From: an uncultured Collinsella sp.
GTDB taxonomy: Bacteria > Actinomycetota > Coriobacteriia > Coriobacteriales > Coriobacteriaceae
NCBI GenBank assembly: GCA_900544725.1
Contig: UQWK01000003.1
Coordinates: 20,755-84,754, forward strand
Direction: 5' to 3'
DNA: 64,000 nt
Part shown: positions 52,324 to 61,505 of the stretch, one piece after another
Numbering within the stretch: position 1 is the stretch's first letter
How the letters are laid out: each line of letters begins with the position of its first letter
The notes under the pieces: model-generated
Database searches by the model: none
What the model was told of the DNA's origin: nothing
Seen by the model: only the letters and a program-made list of their open reading frames with translations
Made by a program: the position numbers and the translations under genes

Positions 52324-55300
52324 ATTCGGAGCGCAGGGCCTCAACGGGATCTTTTTTGGATGCGCTGCGGGCCGGCAGCAGGCCAGCGACAACCGTCAGC
52401 AGTACTGAAATTGCAATGAGCACCAGCGCATCCCGCACGGGCAGGCTCATCAGATTGGGCACCTGTTTGGCAGCAAGCGCCCAGGCATTAACCGGAAAGC
52501 TCACGGCCATCACAACGACAATGGCAAAGACGCCGGCGATGAGGCCCTCGATAAAGGTCTCGGCATTGAATACGTTGGCCACGTTGCGCTTCGACGCGCC
52601 AATCGCACGCAGGATGCCAATCTCCTTTTTGCGTTCCAGCACGCTGATGTAGGTGATGATGCCGATCATGATGGAGCTCACCACCAGGCTGATACTCACG
52701 AATGCGATGAGCACCAAGCTGATGGTGTTCACGATGTCGGTCACCGAGCCCATGATGATACCCATGTAGTCGGTGTACGAGATCGCCTGCTCATCGTGGC
52801 CGACGGCTTTGACCTGCTTGTTGTACGCATCGATGTGATCGAGCACACGCTCCTTAGCCTCAAAGTCACGCGGGAAAATCTTGACCGAGATGGGGTCTGC
52901 CTCGTCTGCATAGCCCAGCGTGGTCAGGTTGTTGTCGTAGGTGAGTTTCGATGCCTTCGCATAGCTCATCATGAGCGAGCTCAGGTCCTCGGCGTCCATG
53001 TTGAAATGGATAGCACGAGCAAAGGCACTCCCATCCACGTGCATGGCGCTCGCCAGGTTGGCAAAACTCGAAGACATCTGCGTCGCCATCTGACCCATGA
53101 GCCCTGCCGCGCCCGCTTTAAGCTGGGACGATACCGTCGACGCTATCTGCTCGCTGATCGCCTTCATCACCTGATCCATAGCCTGCTGCAGATACGGAGC
53201 CAGCTGCTTTTGCACATAGTCGGTCATCGCCTGTTGCAGGCGCTCGGCCAGGGCATCGCCGCCGAGCGCTTTGAGCTGGGCCAGGATTTGCTGGGCTGCC
53301 GTATCACTCTCAAGATACGTCGAGAACGCGGTGGTAAGCTTTGACGCGTCCTTAAGATCATCGGGCGTCAGCGCCTTAAACTGATCAGACCGCAAAAAGC
53401 CCTCAAACAGCTGGTTGGCTAGTGTTCCCACCTGCTGCATTTGCTCGGGCGTGAGTTCCAGACCGTCAAAGATACCCGAGAAATCTGGGGTTGGCGCTTT
53501 GGCCATGATGTCGCTGAAGTCGATGTCCTTACCAACGCCAGAAAGGTCAATGTCCAGCCCGGACAAGTCGATGCCAGAAAGGTCCATACCGCCGGCAGCG
53601 CCCGAGAGCGCAGGCGTATCGAACGAGAACGCGCTCTTCAGCGCCGCCTCATCCACGCTGAACATACTGCCCAGATCCACGCCTTGTTTGGCCTCGCCCT
53701 GCAGCTCATCGAAAGACTTGCCCGTAAAGACATCCGTCTCGGGGTGGGCGAGTTGCTCCTGCACAATCTGCGAATCGGCGGCGCGCTCCATAAGCTGGCG
53801 AGTCAGCGCATGCGTATAGGCAATGCCCGGAGACAACGCGCTCGCATTGGCCGTCTCGTTAGGTCGCACCACGCCCACAATGTGCACGTCGATGCCATCG
53901 GCAACCTTGGCGGCCATAAAGTCGGCGTCGCCAGACATGTCAGTCCACATGCCGGTCTCTTCGTTTTTGCGATAGGCATCGGCCGGCGACAACACCTTAA
54001 ACGTCGTGGACAGCGCATCGTCGTAGGTAAAGTCGGCGCCGGTCTCGGGCGTCTCGACCCCACCGTCAGCCGTCATGGCGCTGTTAACCAGATCGTTGAG
54101 TTCATTGATATCCAACGCACCGATGCTGTAGAGCGTGTAATCGCCCACCGTGCCACGGCTCGAAAGCACCATCACGGCTTCGTTAGCAGACGTAGGCCAA
54201 TGCCCCGCCACGACATCGTACTGGCTGTCGAGCAGGCTCTGGTCGTCAATCATCTCGTTAAAGACCGAGGTTCCCATGGATTCCATGCTCACCGTTGCCG
54301 CCGAGCTCGCGCCTCCGCTCATGGCCTCGGTCATGGCGTTGGGCACCAGCCGGACGGGCTTCTCGTCGCCCTTACTCGAACGATAGACAACTGGCGTCAC
54401 GCCGTAGCCATACTGGATGGCGTTGACCTCTTTATTGATACCGTCGCCGTCGTCGTCAAGCCATGCCTTAAAGCTTGTCATATCGTTAGATTTAACACTT
54501 GCGAACATGTCCTTTACGGCTGTGACCACAGGGATCTTGTCGGTTCCCTTAGCTTTGCCACCGGTAGCGTCATCGGACGAGCCCTCGCCCTTGGACGCCT
54601 CCTCATCGGTAGCCCCATGGCCGCCCATCATGGACGACAGGTCGTAATCCTGCTTGGAAATGGTGAGTGGGTAGCTCGAGAGCGTATCCTCCTCGACCTT
54701 TTTGATGTAGCCGTTTACGCCGTTGGACAGCGCCAGAATCGCCGCGATACCGATAATGCCAATCGAGCCCGCAAAGGCAGTCATGGCCGTACGGCCCTTT
54801 TTGGTCATAAGGTTTCGGGCAGAAAGCCCCAGCGCCGTCACAAAGCTCATCGAGGTTTTGCGCGTAGGCTTGGCCTCGCGGCGCGCGGCCTCGGCAGCAT
54901 CAAAGGGATCTGAATCGTCGGTGATCTTGCCGTCCGCCAGGGTGACGATGCGCGTGGCGTACTTGTACGCCAGCTCGGGATTGTGCGTGACCATGATGAC
55001 CAGACGGTCGCGCGCAACGTCCTTGAGCAAATCCATGACCTGTACGGATGTCGTTGAGTCCAGGGCGCCGGTCGGCTCGTCTGCCAGCACAATCTCGGGA
55101 TCGTTGATCAGCGCACGGGCGATGGCCACACGCTGCATCTGCCCGCCCGAAAGCTGGCTCGGGCGCTTGTTAACGTGCTCGCCCAGGCCGACTTTCTCCA
55201 ACGCCTCGCGCGCACGCTGGTGACGCTCGGCATGCCCCACGCCCGTGAGCGTAAGCGCCAGCTCCACGTTTTCCAAAATGGTCTGATGCGGAATGAGGTT

Positions 55301-55576
55301 ATAGCTCTGGAACACAAAGCCGATGCGGTTGTTGCGATAGGCATCCCAATCGCGATCGTGAAAGTCCTTGGTCGATATGCCGTCGATCAGCAAGTCACCA
55401 GAATCGAAATGATCGAGCCCACCGATAACGTTGAGCATCGTAGTTTTGCCCGAGCCCGAGGGACCCAGAATGGCCACGAACTCGTTATCGCGAAAAGACA
55501 GGCTTACGCTATCGAGCGCCACCTGCGTAAACGACTGCGTAACGTACCTTTTGCAAATACCTTTGAGCTCCAACAT
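52322..55576 (-). CDS. Fused ABC transporter: MacB-like ATPase plus FtsX-type permease
   Basis: A 1084-aa protein. Residues 1-230 are a LolD/MacB-type ATPase (GPSGSGKTT, QLSGGQMQRVAIARAL, VLADEPTGALD). A helix near 275 (AGSIGIIGIAAILAL) starts a very large extracytoplasmic region of about 600 residues with DLSG repeats. Three C-terminal helices form an FtsX domain (SLVLIAFVSISLVVSSIMIG, AGVFAIVVVMAVSFPV, LVLIAISVLLTVVAGLLPA) with VLERKKEIGILRAIGAS. Start 55576 has GAGAGG upstream. Such proteins handle peptides or lipids; the substrate is unknown. It is bracketed by two family-A repeats. Confidence 0.9.
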   Translation of the reverse strand: MLELKGICKRYVTQSFTQVALDSVSLSFRDNEFVAILGPSGSGKTTMLNVIGGLDHFDSGDLLIDGISTKDFHDRDWDAYRNNRIGFVFQSYNLIPHQTILENVELALTLTGVGHAERHQRAREALEKVGLGEHVNKRPSQLSGGQMQRVAIARALINDPEIVLADEPTGALDSTTSVQVMDLLKDVARDRLVIMVTHNPELAYKYATRIVTLADGKITDDSDPFDAAEAARREAKPTRKTSMSFVTALGLSARNLMTKKGRTAMTAFAGSIGIIGIAAILALSNGVNGYIKKVEEDTLSSYPLTISKQDYDLSSMMGGHGATDEEASKGEGSSDDATGGKAKGTDKIPVVTAVKDMFASVKSNDMTSFKAWLDDDGDGINKEVNAIQYGYGVTPVVYRSSKGDEKPVRLVPNAMTEAMSGGASSAATVSMESMGTSVFNEMIDDQSLLDSQYDVVAGHWPTSANEAVMVLSSRGTVGDYTLYSIGALDINELNDLVNSAMTADGGVETPETGADFTYDDALSTTFKVLSPADAYRKNEETGMWTDMSGDADFMAAKVADGIDVHIVGVVRPNETANASALSPGIAYTHALTRQLMERAADSQIVQEQLAHPETDVFTGKSFDELQGEAKQGVDLGSMFSVDEAALKSAFSFDTPALSGAAGGMDLSGIDLSGLDIDLSGVGKDIDFSDIMAKAPTPDFSGIFDGLELTPEQMQQVGTLANQLFEGFLRSDQFKALTPDDLKDASKLTTAFSTYLESDTAAQQILAQLKALGGDALAERLQQAMTDYVQKQLAPYLQQAMDQVMKAISEQIASTVSSQLKAGAAGLMGQMATQMSSSFANLASAMHVDGSAFARAIHFNMDAEDLSSLMMSYAKASKLTYDNNLTTLGYADEADPISVKIFPRDFEAKERVLDHIDAYNKQVKAVGHDEQAISYTDYMGIIMGSVTDIVNTISLVLIAFVSISLVVSSIMIGIITYISVLERKKEIGILRAIGASKRNVANVFNAETFIEGLIAGVFAIVVVMAVSFPVNAWALAAKQVPNLMSLPVRDALVLIAISVLLTVVAGLLPARSASKKDPVEALRSE

Positions 55577-55757
55577 GGACGGCAACCTCTCCCACGCGGG
55601 CACGCTCGCCCGCTCTCCCCCGCCGTTCGTATTCGACGCGTTTGTCCTACTCTATCCCCATTTTTTGCCGGAGCCAGTGAGGAATGTAACGAACCGCGCC
55701 AAAAAACGAACGGGACAGCACGCCGCATGGCGCACCATCCCGCATATAACATCCCCG

Positions 55758-55788
55758 ATGTGACAAAGAGGCTGTCACTTTGTCACAT
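55758..55788. repeat. Family-A palindrome between ABC and CoA-disulfide reductase genes
   Basis: ATGTGACAAAGAGGC-tg-TCACTTTGTCACAT, an imperfect copy 11 bases beyond the reductase stop and close to the start side of the ABC gene. Confidence 0.85.
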
Positions 55789-55799
55789 TCCAATGCGCG

Positions 55800-57491
55800 C
55801 TACTTTTCGAGCCCGCACGGCATAACGTTAGCGCTGCCGCGGCGAGCCTCAGTCACGGCTGCAAAGAAGCGATAGCCGCCCGAGAAGTTAAAGCACTCAA
55901 AGCCATGCTGCGCCAAAATGCGGCAAGCAATGTAGCTGCGAATGCCGCTCTGGCAAATTACGTAGACCGGCTTGGCCCGGTCGAGCTCGCCCAGGCGATT
56001 GCGCAGATCATCGACGGGAATGTTTACGAAACCATCGATATGCCCGCGCTCATACTCCCCTTCCGTACGAACATCGAGCAGCTGCACGCTGCCATCGCGT
56101 GGCAAGTTGGGCTCATCCTCCCAATGCCACTGCGCCAGTATGCCGCGATTGAGGTTCTCGATCATAAAGCCCGCCATATTGACGGGATCCTTCGCCGATG
56201 AGTACGGCGGCGCGTATGCTAGGTCCAAATCCTTAAGCCTATCGCCGCGCATGCCTGCCTGGATGGCAGTCGCCAGAACGTCGATACACTTGTCCACACC
56301 ATCGATGCCCACGATTTGCGCACCCAGCAGGCGCAATCCCTGCTTCTCGAAGATAACCTTCATGGTCATGGGCGTTGCACCCGGATAATAACCCGCATGC
56401 GAACCGGGCGACAGGACCACGCTGTCGCAGTCAATTCCCGCCGCGTGTGCTGCCTTTTCGGATAGTCCCGTGCTTGCCGCCGTCAAGTCGAATACCTTGA
56501 TAATCGATGAGCCCAACGATCCGCGGTAGCAGCTGTCCATGCCGGCTATGACATCGGCAACGACACGCCCCTGCTTGTTGGCGGGGCCGGCGAGCGAAAT
56601 GACCGCGTCCTCGCCGGTCACCTGATGCGTGACCTGCGCGGCATCGCCCACGGCATACACGTCGGCAGCAGAGGTCTCCATGCGGTCGTTGACCACAATA
56701 GCCCCCTTGATGCCCAGTTCGAGCCCCGCCTCTTGCGCCAGATGGCTCTCAGGTGCCACGCCAATGGCAAGCAGCACCATATCGGCTCCGATAGGGTCAT
56801 CGCCCGCAACATGGGTGACAACGCGGCCATCAACTTCCTCAAAACCTGTCACATCGGCCTTGAGGCGCAGATCAATACCGTGCTCACGCACCTCGGTATG
56901 CAAAAGGGTCGCCATGTCGTAATCCAGGTTGTTCATAAGCTGGACGGGACGCTGCAGAAGGGTCACCTGGAGCCCTAGCTCGCACAGATTCTCCGCCGTC
57001 TCGACGCCAATGAAGCCGCCGCCGATCACGACGGCGCTGCTCGGTCGCCGCTCTCGAACATAGCTGTGAATACGCAGCGTGTCCTCAACGGTGCGTAGGC
57101 TAAAGATTTTATCCGAGTCGATGCCCGGCAACGCAGGGCGAATCGGCTTTGCACCCGGCGACAGGATGAGCTTGTCATACGTCTCGACAAATTCCTCGCC
57201 CGTCAGCATATTGCGAACCTCGACCGTATGCGAATCGGGATGGATGGCAAACACCTCGTGACTCGTCTTGACCGCAATGCGAAAGCGATCCCAAAAGCCC
57301 TTGGGAGACTGCAGCGTCAATGCACTCTCTTCTTCTATCACGCCGCCAATGTAGTACGGAAGCCCACAGTTGGCATACGATACAAAACCCGTGCGCTCAA
57401 AGATGACAATTTGGGCCTGCTCGTCGAGCCTGCGCAAACGTGCCGCCGCCGATGCGCCGCCCGCGACGCCTCCAACGATAACCACCTTCAT
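55800..57491 (-). CDS. CoA-disulfide reductase/rhodanese fusion
   Basis: A 563-aa FAD protein. GGVAGGASAAAR binds FAD, and Cys42 in SYANCGLPYY is the redox cysteine of CoA-disulfide reductases. VVIGGGFIGVE binds NAD(P)H, and TSAADVYAVGDAA is the second FAD site. The C-terminal ~90 residues form a rhodanese domain with active-site loop CQSGIRSY (Cys513). Such fusions reduce CoA persulfides or polysulfides. It is downstream of a rhodanese gene (2-base gap) and a Crp regulator. Confidence 0.93.
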   Translation of the reverse strand: MKVVIVGGVAGGASAAARLRRLDEQAQIVIFERTGFVSYANCGLPYYIGGVIEEESALTLQSPKGFWDRFRIAVKTSHEVFAIHPDSHTVEVRNMLTGEEFVETYDKLILSPGAKPIRPALPGIDSDKIFSLRTVEDTLRIHSYVRERRPSSAVVIGGGFIGVETAENLCELGLQVTLLQRPVQLMNNLDYDMATLLHTEVREHGIDLRLKADVTGFEEVDGRVVTHVAGDDPIGADMVLLAIGVAPESHLAQEAGLELGIKGAIVVNDRMETSAADVYAVGDAAQVTHQVTGEDAVISLAGPANKQGRVVADVIAGMDSCYRGSLGSSIIKVFDLTAASTGLSEKAAHAAGIDCDSVVLSPGSHAGYYPGATPMTMKVIFEKQGLRLLGAQIVGIDGVDKCIDVLATAIQAGMRGDRLKDLDLAYAPPYSSAKDPVNMAGFMIENLNRGILAQWHWEDEPNLPRDGSVQLLDVRTEGEYERGHIDGFVNIPVDDLRNRLGELDRAKPVYVICQSGIRSYIACRILAQHGFECFNFSGGYRFFAAVTEARRGSANVMPCGLEK

Positions 57492-57493
57492 AG

Positions 57494-57814
57494 CTAACGC
57501 ACCACCTTTCCCGTATAGCCGCTTATGCCGCCGATATTCTTGACACTGCCATACCCAGAACGCTTAAGAAAACTCACAGCTTGGTTGCTTCGCGCACCAC
57601 TCAGGCAATGCACGAAAAGCTGCGTGCCCTTGTCTGGATACAGCTCAAGCACCTGGTTGATACGATCGAGCGGAACGTTGACGCTGCCCGGAATGTGGCC
57701 CTGTCCATACTCGTCAGCACTCCTCACGTCGAGCAGCACCGCCCCCTTAGAAGCCTTCCATTCATGGACGCCCACATTCATGTCCGGTCCTGCAAACAAA
57801 TCAAACAATCCCAT
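57494..57814 (-). CDS. Single-domain rhodanese
   Basis: A 106-aa sulfurtransferase. LLDVRSADEYGQGHIPGSVNVP is the CH2A box, and HCLSGARS the active-site loop with Cys. MGLFDLFAG at the start is typical for anaerobic rhodaneses next to CoADR. AAGGAG precedes the ATG. It probably forms one operon with the reductase and passes sulfur to it. Confidence 0.93.
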   Translation of the reverse strand: MGLFDLFAGPDMNVGVHEWKASKGAVLLDVRSADEYGQGHIPGSVNVPLDRINQVLELYPDKGTQLFVHCLSGARSNQAVSFLKRSGYGSVKNIGGISGYTGKVVR

Positions 57815-57933
57815 AGCGCACTCCTTTGCTGGTTGCTTTGGGCAAGTATGCCAAGGCACTGCGGTCGCGTTCTGTGACCAAGTCACCAAACGGAAAATAT
57901 GTTGCCGACGGCAGATACAGCTGCGCGGTAGGT

Positions 57934-58593
57934 CTAGGCCAACCGTGCCAACCCATCTACATCACGCACGATAATCCGTCCGCGCCTAACCTCGATGAGC
58001 CCGTCCTGCGCAAGACGGCTCAGAGCGCGCGTCACCGCTTCGCGCGCAGAGTTGATGTCGCGTGCAAGCTCGTCTTGCGTTACGGCAACTTCTGCTGTGC
58101 CCGCAACTCGGCAATGCTCGAGCACGTAGCTGGCGACGCGCTGATCGAGACGCTTAAAGAGCATCTGCTGCAGCACGCATACCACCTGGGAGTAGCGCTT
58201 CACCTCAACCTGGAGCATAAAGGCCTTAACGTAGACATTATCGCGGGCGAGCTGGACGCACACGCTCGCAGGCACCACCAAAAGCGATGACCTGCGTGCT
58301 GCAACCACCATGGTGTCAAATGAAATCTGCTCGATAACGCACGAGGCCGTGGTGACACAGCACTCTCCGCAGCCAACCCTAAACAGCGTGACCTCCTTGC
58401 CTTCCTCGGAAAGCAGGCTCACGCGAATGTCACCTTCGATAATAAAGATAATGCCGGTGCAAGAATTTCCGCTGCTACCGATTATCTGCCCGGCATCAAA
58501 GGATCGCAGCGACGAGCGCTCTGCCACGAGCGTCTGCTCATCGGATGTAAGTTGTCCCCAAAACGGCAACCGCTCGACCATGCTGCCGACCAT
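57934..58593 (-). CDS. Crp/Fnr-family transcriptional regulator
   Basis: A 219-aa regulator. A cyclic-nucleotide-like N-terminal barrel (EGDIRVSLLSEEGKEVTLFRVGCGECCV) and a C-terminal helix-turn-helix (TQDELARDINSAREAVTRAL). A Cys pair (GCGECC) in the barrel could serve redox or Fe-S sensing, but the Fnr cluster pattern is not complete. GAAAGGGGG precedes ATG 58593; two earlier in-frame codons are less likely. It lies just upstream of the rhodanese/CoADR operon, whose expression it may control. Confidence 0.9.
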   Translation of the reverse strand: MVGSMVERLPFWGQLTSDEQTLVAERSSLRSFDAGQIIGSSGNSCTGIIFIIEGDIRVSLLSEEGKEVTLFRVGCGECCVTTASCVIEQISFDTMVVAARRSSLLVVPASVCVQLARDNVYVKAFMLQVEVKRYSQVVCVLQQMLFKRLDQRVASYVLEHCRVAGTAEVAVTQDELARDINSAREAVTRALSRLAQDGLIEVRRGRIIVRDVDGLARLA

Positions 58594-58692
58594 AGCCGCC
58601 CCCTTTCGACGTATACCCATGATGCTACCCCGAAGCAGAAAAAAAGAGTCGCTGTTTCCAGCGACTCCCCTTCAGTTGCCTGTCCCACGAAT

Positions 58693-59655
58693 CTACTGTT
58701 CGCTCTTCGCGAGTGCTTGATCGATCAGTTTATTGAGCGCCTCGCGCTGCTCAGCGGAGTTGATGCCGCCCATGATCGGCTCTCCCACAATGTTACCGTT
58801 CTGGTCGATCACGTACGTGGTCGGGAACGAGTACAGGTTGGAGGTGAACTTGCCGGCCTCGCTATCCGACTTGAACCAGATGTTCTTGTACGTCACGCCC
58901 TTCTTGGAAAGTACGTCCTTGGCGTCTGCCACCTCGTCTTTGTTGCCATCGAGCGTAAAGGAATTAACGCCCACGACCTGGCCGCCCTTCTCGGCAAGCT
59001 CCTTGTTGAGCTTCTCCAGATCGCCCAGCTCTCCCACGCACGGCTTGCAGGTGGTAAACCAGAAGTTCATGACGGTGACCTTGTTCTTGGAGAACAGCTC
59101 GTCGCTGTTTACATCGTTGCCGTCCAAGTCCTTGCCCTTAAAGCTGGGGAACTTCGTCTCCCCGCTCTCGCCGTTGGTCATGCCTGCGGTCGAGGCATCG
59201 ACGCTCTCTCCCTCGCCGGGCGTGCTGCCACATCCGGGAAACTCCTTCTCCAGCGCCATGAGCTTATCCTCGATCTCCTTGACCTGCTGCGCGCCGGCCT
59301 TAAGCGTCTTGAGCTCGTCAGCCGTAAACTGATCCTTGGCGCCCTCGATGGTATCAAGCAAAAAGTCGCCGTAGTTCTTGCCGTCCTCAATCATGGGAGT
59401 GTCTTTGTTGGCCGCAAGAAACACCTTTTCCCATAGGGCGTTATCGCTCGCAAAGATCTCGTTTTCCTTTTGCAGCAGCTGCTGGTACAGCTCGGCCGCC
59501 TCCTCGGCGCTCGACGGCTTTTGTGCCACAAGCTCGGCGATTTGCGTATCGCCGCTCGTGGCATCCTTTGCGTCGCCCTTGGGGGCAGAGCACGCTGCGA
59601 GAGTCAGCGCCAGCACGGGCAGCATCAACAAGGCCGCAATTTTTGACAGTTTCAT
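58693..59655 (-). CDS. TlpA/ResA-like thiol-disulfide oxidoreductase lipoprotein
   Basis: A 320-aa lipoprotein. The signal peptide ends with lipobox LTLAAC (Cys22). Residues 35-140 form a helical spacer rich in Glu and Lys. The C-terminal part is a thioredoxin domain with active site CKPC (203-206) in FWFTTCKPCVGE and cis-Pro in SFPTTYV. It acts on the outer face of the membrane in reducing disulfides. The spacer is unusually long for ResA. It lies 36 bases downstream of the polyferredoxin gene. Confidence 0.92.
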   Translation of the reverse strand: MKLSKIAALLMLPVLALTLAACSAPKGDAKDATSGDTQIAELVAQKPSSAEEAAELYQQLLQKENEIFASDNALWEKVFLAANKDTPMIEDGKNYGDFLLDTIEGAKDQFTADELKTLKAGAQQVKEIEDKLMALEKEFPGCGSTPGEGESVDASTAGMTNGESGETKFPSFKGKDLDGNDVNSDELFSKNKVTVMNFWFTTCKPCVGELGDLEKLNKELAEKGGQVVGVNSFTLDGNKDEVADAKDVLSKKGVTYKNIWFKSDSEAGKFTSNLYSFPTTYVIDQNGNIVGEPIMGGINSAEQREALNKLIDQALAKSEQ

Positions 59656-59690
59656 GGTTCCTCCGTTTATATCGAAGCTTATATAGATAC

Positions 59691-60602
59691 CTATTTGTTT
59701 TCGCAGGCTTGCGCGGGCTGCGCGGGTTTGTCGCCCGTCACACCCAGCCCGTAGCGAAAGCTAATGGCATCGACGGGGCATGCGCCCACGCATTTGCCGC
59801 AACGAATGCACTCGGCATGGTTGGGCGTACGCGTAACGTCCACGTCCATCTGACACACTTTGGCGCACTTACCGCACGAGACGCATTTGCACTGGTCAAC
59901 CTGAATCCCCAGCAACGACACCTTGTTCATGAGTGCATAAAACGCACCGAGGGGGCAAATCCATTTACAGAAGGGGCGGTAGAACAGCACGCTCAGCACC
60001 GCAACCACAATGAGGATCGCGAGCTTCCAGGTAAAGAGCTTTCCCAGCGCGGAGCGGATTCCCACGTTCATGATGGACAGCGGAATCGCGCCCTCGAGCA
60101 CACCCTGCGGGCAGATGTACTTGCAAAAGAACGGGTCGCCCATGCCCACATCGTTGACTACCAGAACGGGCAGTAGCACCACGGCAAACAGCAGCACGGC
60201 GTACTTGATGTACGTGAGCGGCTTGAGCTTTTTCGTCGAGAGCTTTTTGCCGGGAATCTTATGCAGAAGCTCTTGCAGCCATCCAAACGGGCATAAAAAG
60301 CCGCATACAAAACGTCCCAGCAGCACGCCGATCAGGATGAGTGTTCCGGTGACGTAATACGAAAAGCTGAACTTAGACGAGCCCACCACCGACTGAAACG
60401 ACCCGATGGGGCACGCACCTGAGGCCGCCGGACACGAGTAGCAGTTGAGCCCCGGCACGCAGACGGCTTTGCCCGCCCCCTGGTAGATGCCTCCCTTGGC
60501 AAAATTAGGCAGGTGAATGTTGGTCGCAAGCGTTGCCGCCGCCTGAATCAATCCGCGAAATCTCGCCAAAAGATGCGATACGGTATTTTTTCTTTTAACC
60601 AA
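59691..60602 (-). CDS. Membrane polyferredoxin (NapH/CcoG-like 4Fe-4S protein)
   Basis: A 303-aa protein with four membrane helices. CxxxCP-type motifs in membrane loops: CGFLCPFGWLQELL, CKYICPQGVLEG and CKWICPLGAFYAL. Two classical 4Fe-4S clusters near the C-terminus: CVSCGKCAKVCQMDV and CIRCGKCVGACPVDAI. TTG 60602 is taken as start: GGAG upstream, and it overlaps the stop of the small CxxC gene by 8 bases. It may pass electrons across the membrane to the TlpA lipoprotein. Confidence 0.88.
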   Translation of the reverse strand: MVKRKNTVSHLLARFRGLIQAAATLATNIHLPNFAKGGIYQGAGKAVCVPGLNCYSCPAASGACPIGSFQSVVGSSKFSFSYYVTGTLILIGVLLGRFVCGFLCPFGWLQELLHKIPGKKLSTKKLKPLTYIKYAVLLFAVVLLPVLVVNDVGMGDPFFCKYICPQGVLEGAIPLSIMNVGIRSALGKLFTWKLAILIVVAVLSVLFYRPFCKWICPLGAFYALMNKVSLLGIQVDQCKCVSCGKCAKVCQMDVDVTRTPNHAECIRCGKCVGACPVDAISFRYGLGVTGDKPAQPAQACENK

Positions 60603-60741
60603 TTCCGATACACTCCAAGCACAGCCTGATTGCCTTGGCCAGCACGGCATCTGCCTCGCCGCGCATAATGCCAAAGCCAACCATGGCTACCCCAACGATC
60701 AGCAAAGCCACCTGCGCCACAGGCTTAATCGCTTTGAACAA
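60595..60741 (-). CDS. Small CxxC membrane protein (CD1871A type)
   Basis: A 48-aa protein: one hydrophobic helix (VAQVALLIVGVAMVGFGIM) and the C-terminal RLCLECIGIG with the CxxC pair that defines the CD1871A-like family. TTG 60741 follows AAAGGAG with 8 bases spacing. It is first in an operon with the polyferredoxin and TlpA lipoprotein, and overlaps the next gene. A redox relay between them is plausible but not shown. Confidence 0.8.
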   Translation of the reverse strand: MFKAIKPVAQVALLIVGVAMVGFGIMRGEADAVLAKAIRLCLECIGIG

Positions 60742-60830
60742 TCTGACCACTCCTTTCGTTTCGCGACCCATTGGACCATACCGACTATAAAATCCGTGTT
60801 AAGCGCGAATGACTATGCAAGGAGAACGTT

Positions 60831-61505
60831 ATGCGCATCTTGGTCGTCGAGGACGAGCGGGCGCTGTGCGATGCAATCGCACGCAGCCTGCGCAACTTGG
60901 CCTATAGCGTCGACTGCTGCTACGACGGGCAGCAGGCCCTCGATCTGCTCGATATCGAGACCTTCGATCTTGTCGTGCTCGACCTTAATCTCCCCCACGT
61001 CGACGGCATGACCGTACTCAGGCAGCTCAGAATTACCGATTGTGAGACCAAGGTGCTCGTGCTGTCGGCACGCGGCGAGGTCTCCGACAAGGTAGCGGGG
61101 CTCGATGCGGGCGCCAACGACTACCTCACCAAGCCGTTCCACCTTGACGAGCTGGCGGCACGTATCCGCAGCCTCACGCTCAGGCGCTTTACGCAAAGCG
61201 ATGTTGTCCTGACCTGCGGATCGCTGAGCTTTGACACCAAGGCGCGCGTCGCCTCCGTGGGCGACGAGGCCCTATCCCTCACACGCAAGGAGACCGGCAT
61301 CTTGGAGTACCTGATGCTTAACCAGGGACGACCGGTGAGCCAAGAGGAGCTCATCGACCACGTATGGGATAGCAGCGTGAACAGCTTTAGCAACGCAACC
61401 CGCGTTCACATCTCGTCACTGCGCAAAAAGCTGCGCGGCGCGTTGGGGCACGACCCCATCCGTAACCGAATCGGCGAGGGCTACGTTATGGAGGACGGCG
61501 AATGA
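60831..61505 (+). CDS. OmpR/PhoB-family response regulator
   Basis: A 224-aa regulator. Receiver domain with the acidic pair in VVEDE, phospho-acceptor Asp51 in VVLDLNLPHVDG and Lys in LTKPF. The C-terminal winged helix (VSQEELIDHVWDSSVNSFSNATRVHISSLRKKL) is OmpR-type. AAGGAG precedes the ATG. Divergent from the redox operon; its likely target is that operon. Confidence 0.95.
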   Translation: MRILVVEDERALCDAIARSLRNLAYSVDCCYDGQQALDLLDIETFDLVVLDLNLPHVDGMTVLRQLRITDCETKVLVLSARGEVSDKVAGLDAGANDYLTKPFHLDELAARIRSLTLRRFTQSDVVLTCGSLSFDTKARVASVGDEALSLTRKETGILEYLMLNQGRPVSQEELIDHVWDSSVNSFSNATRVHISSLRKKLRGALGHDPIRNRIGEGYVMEDGE

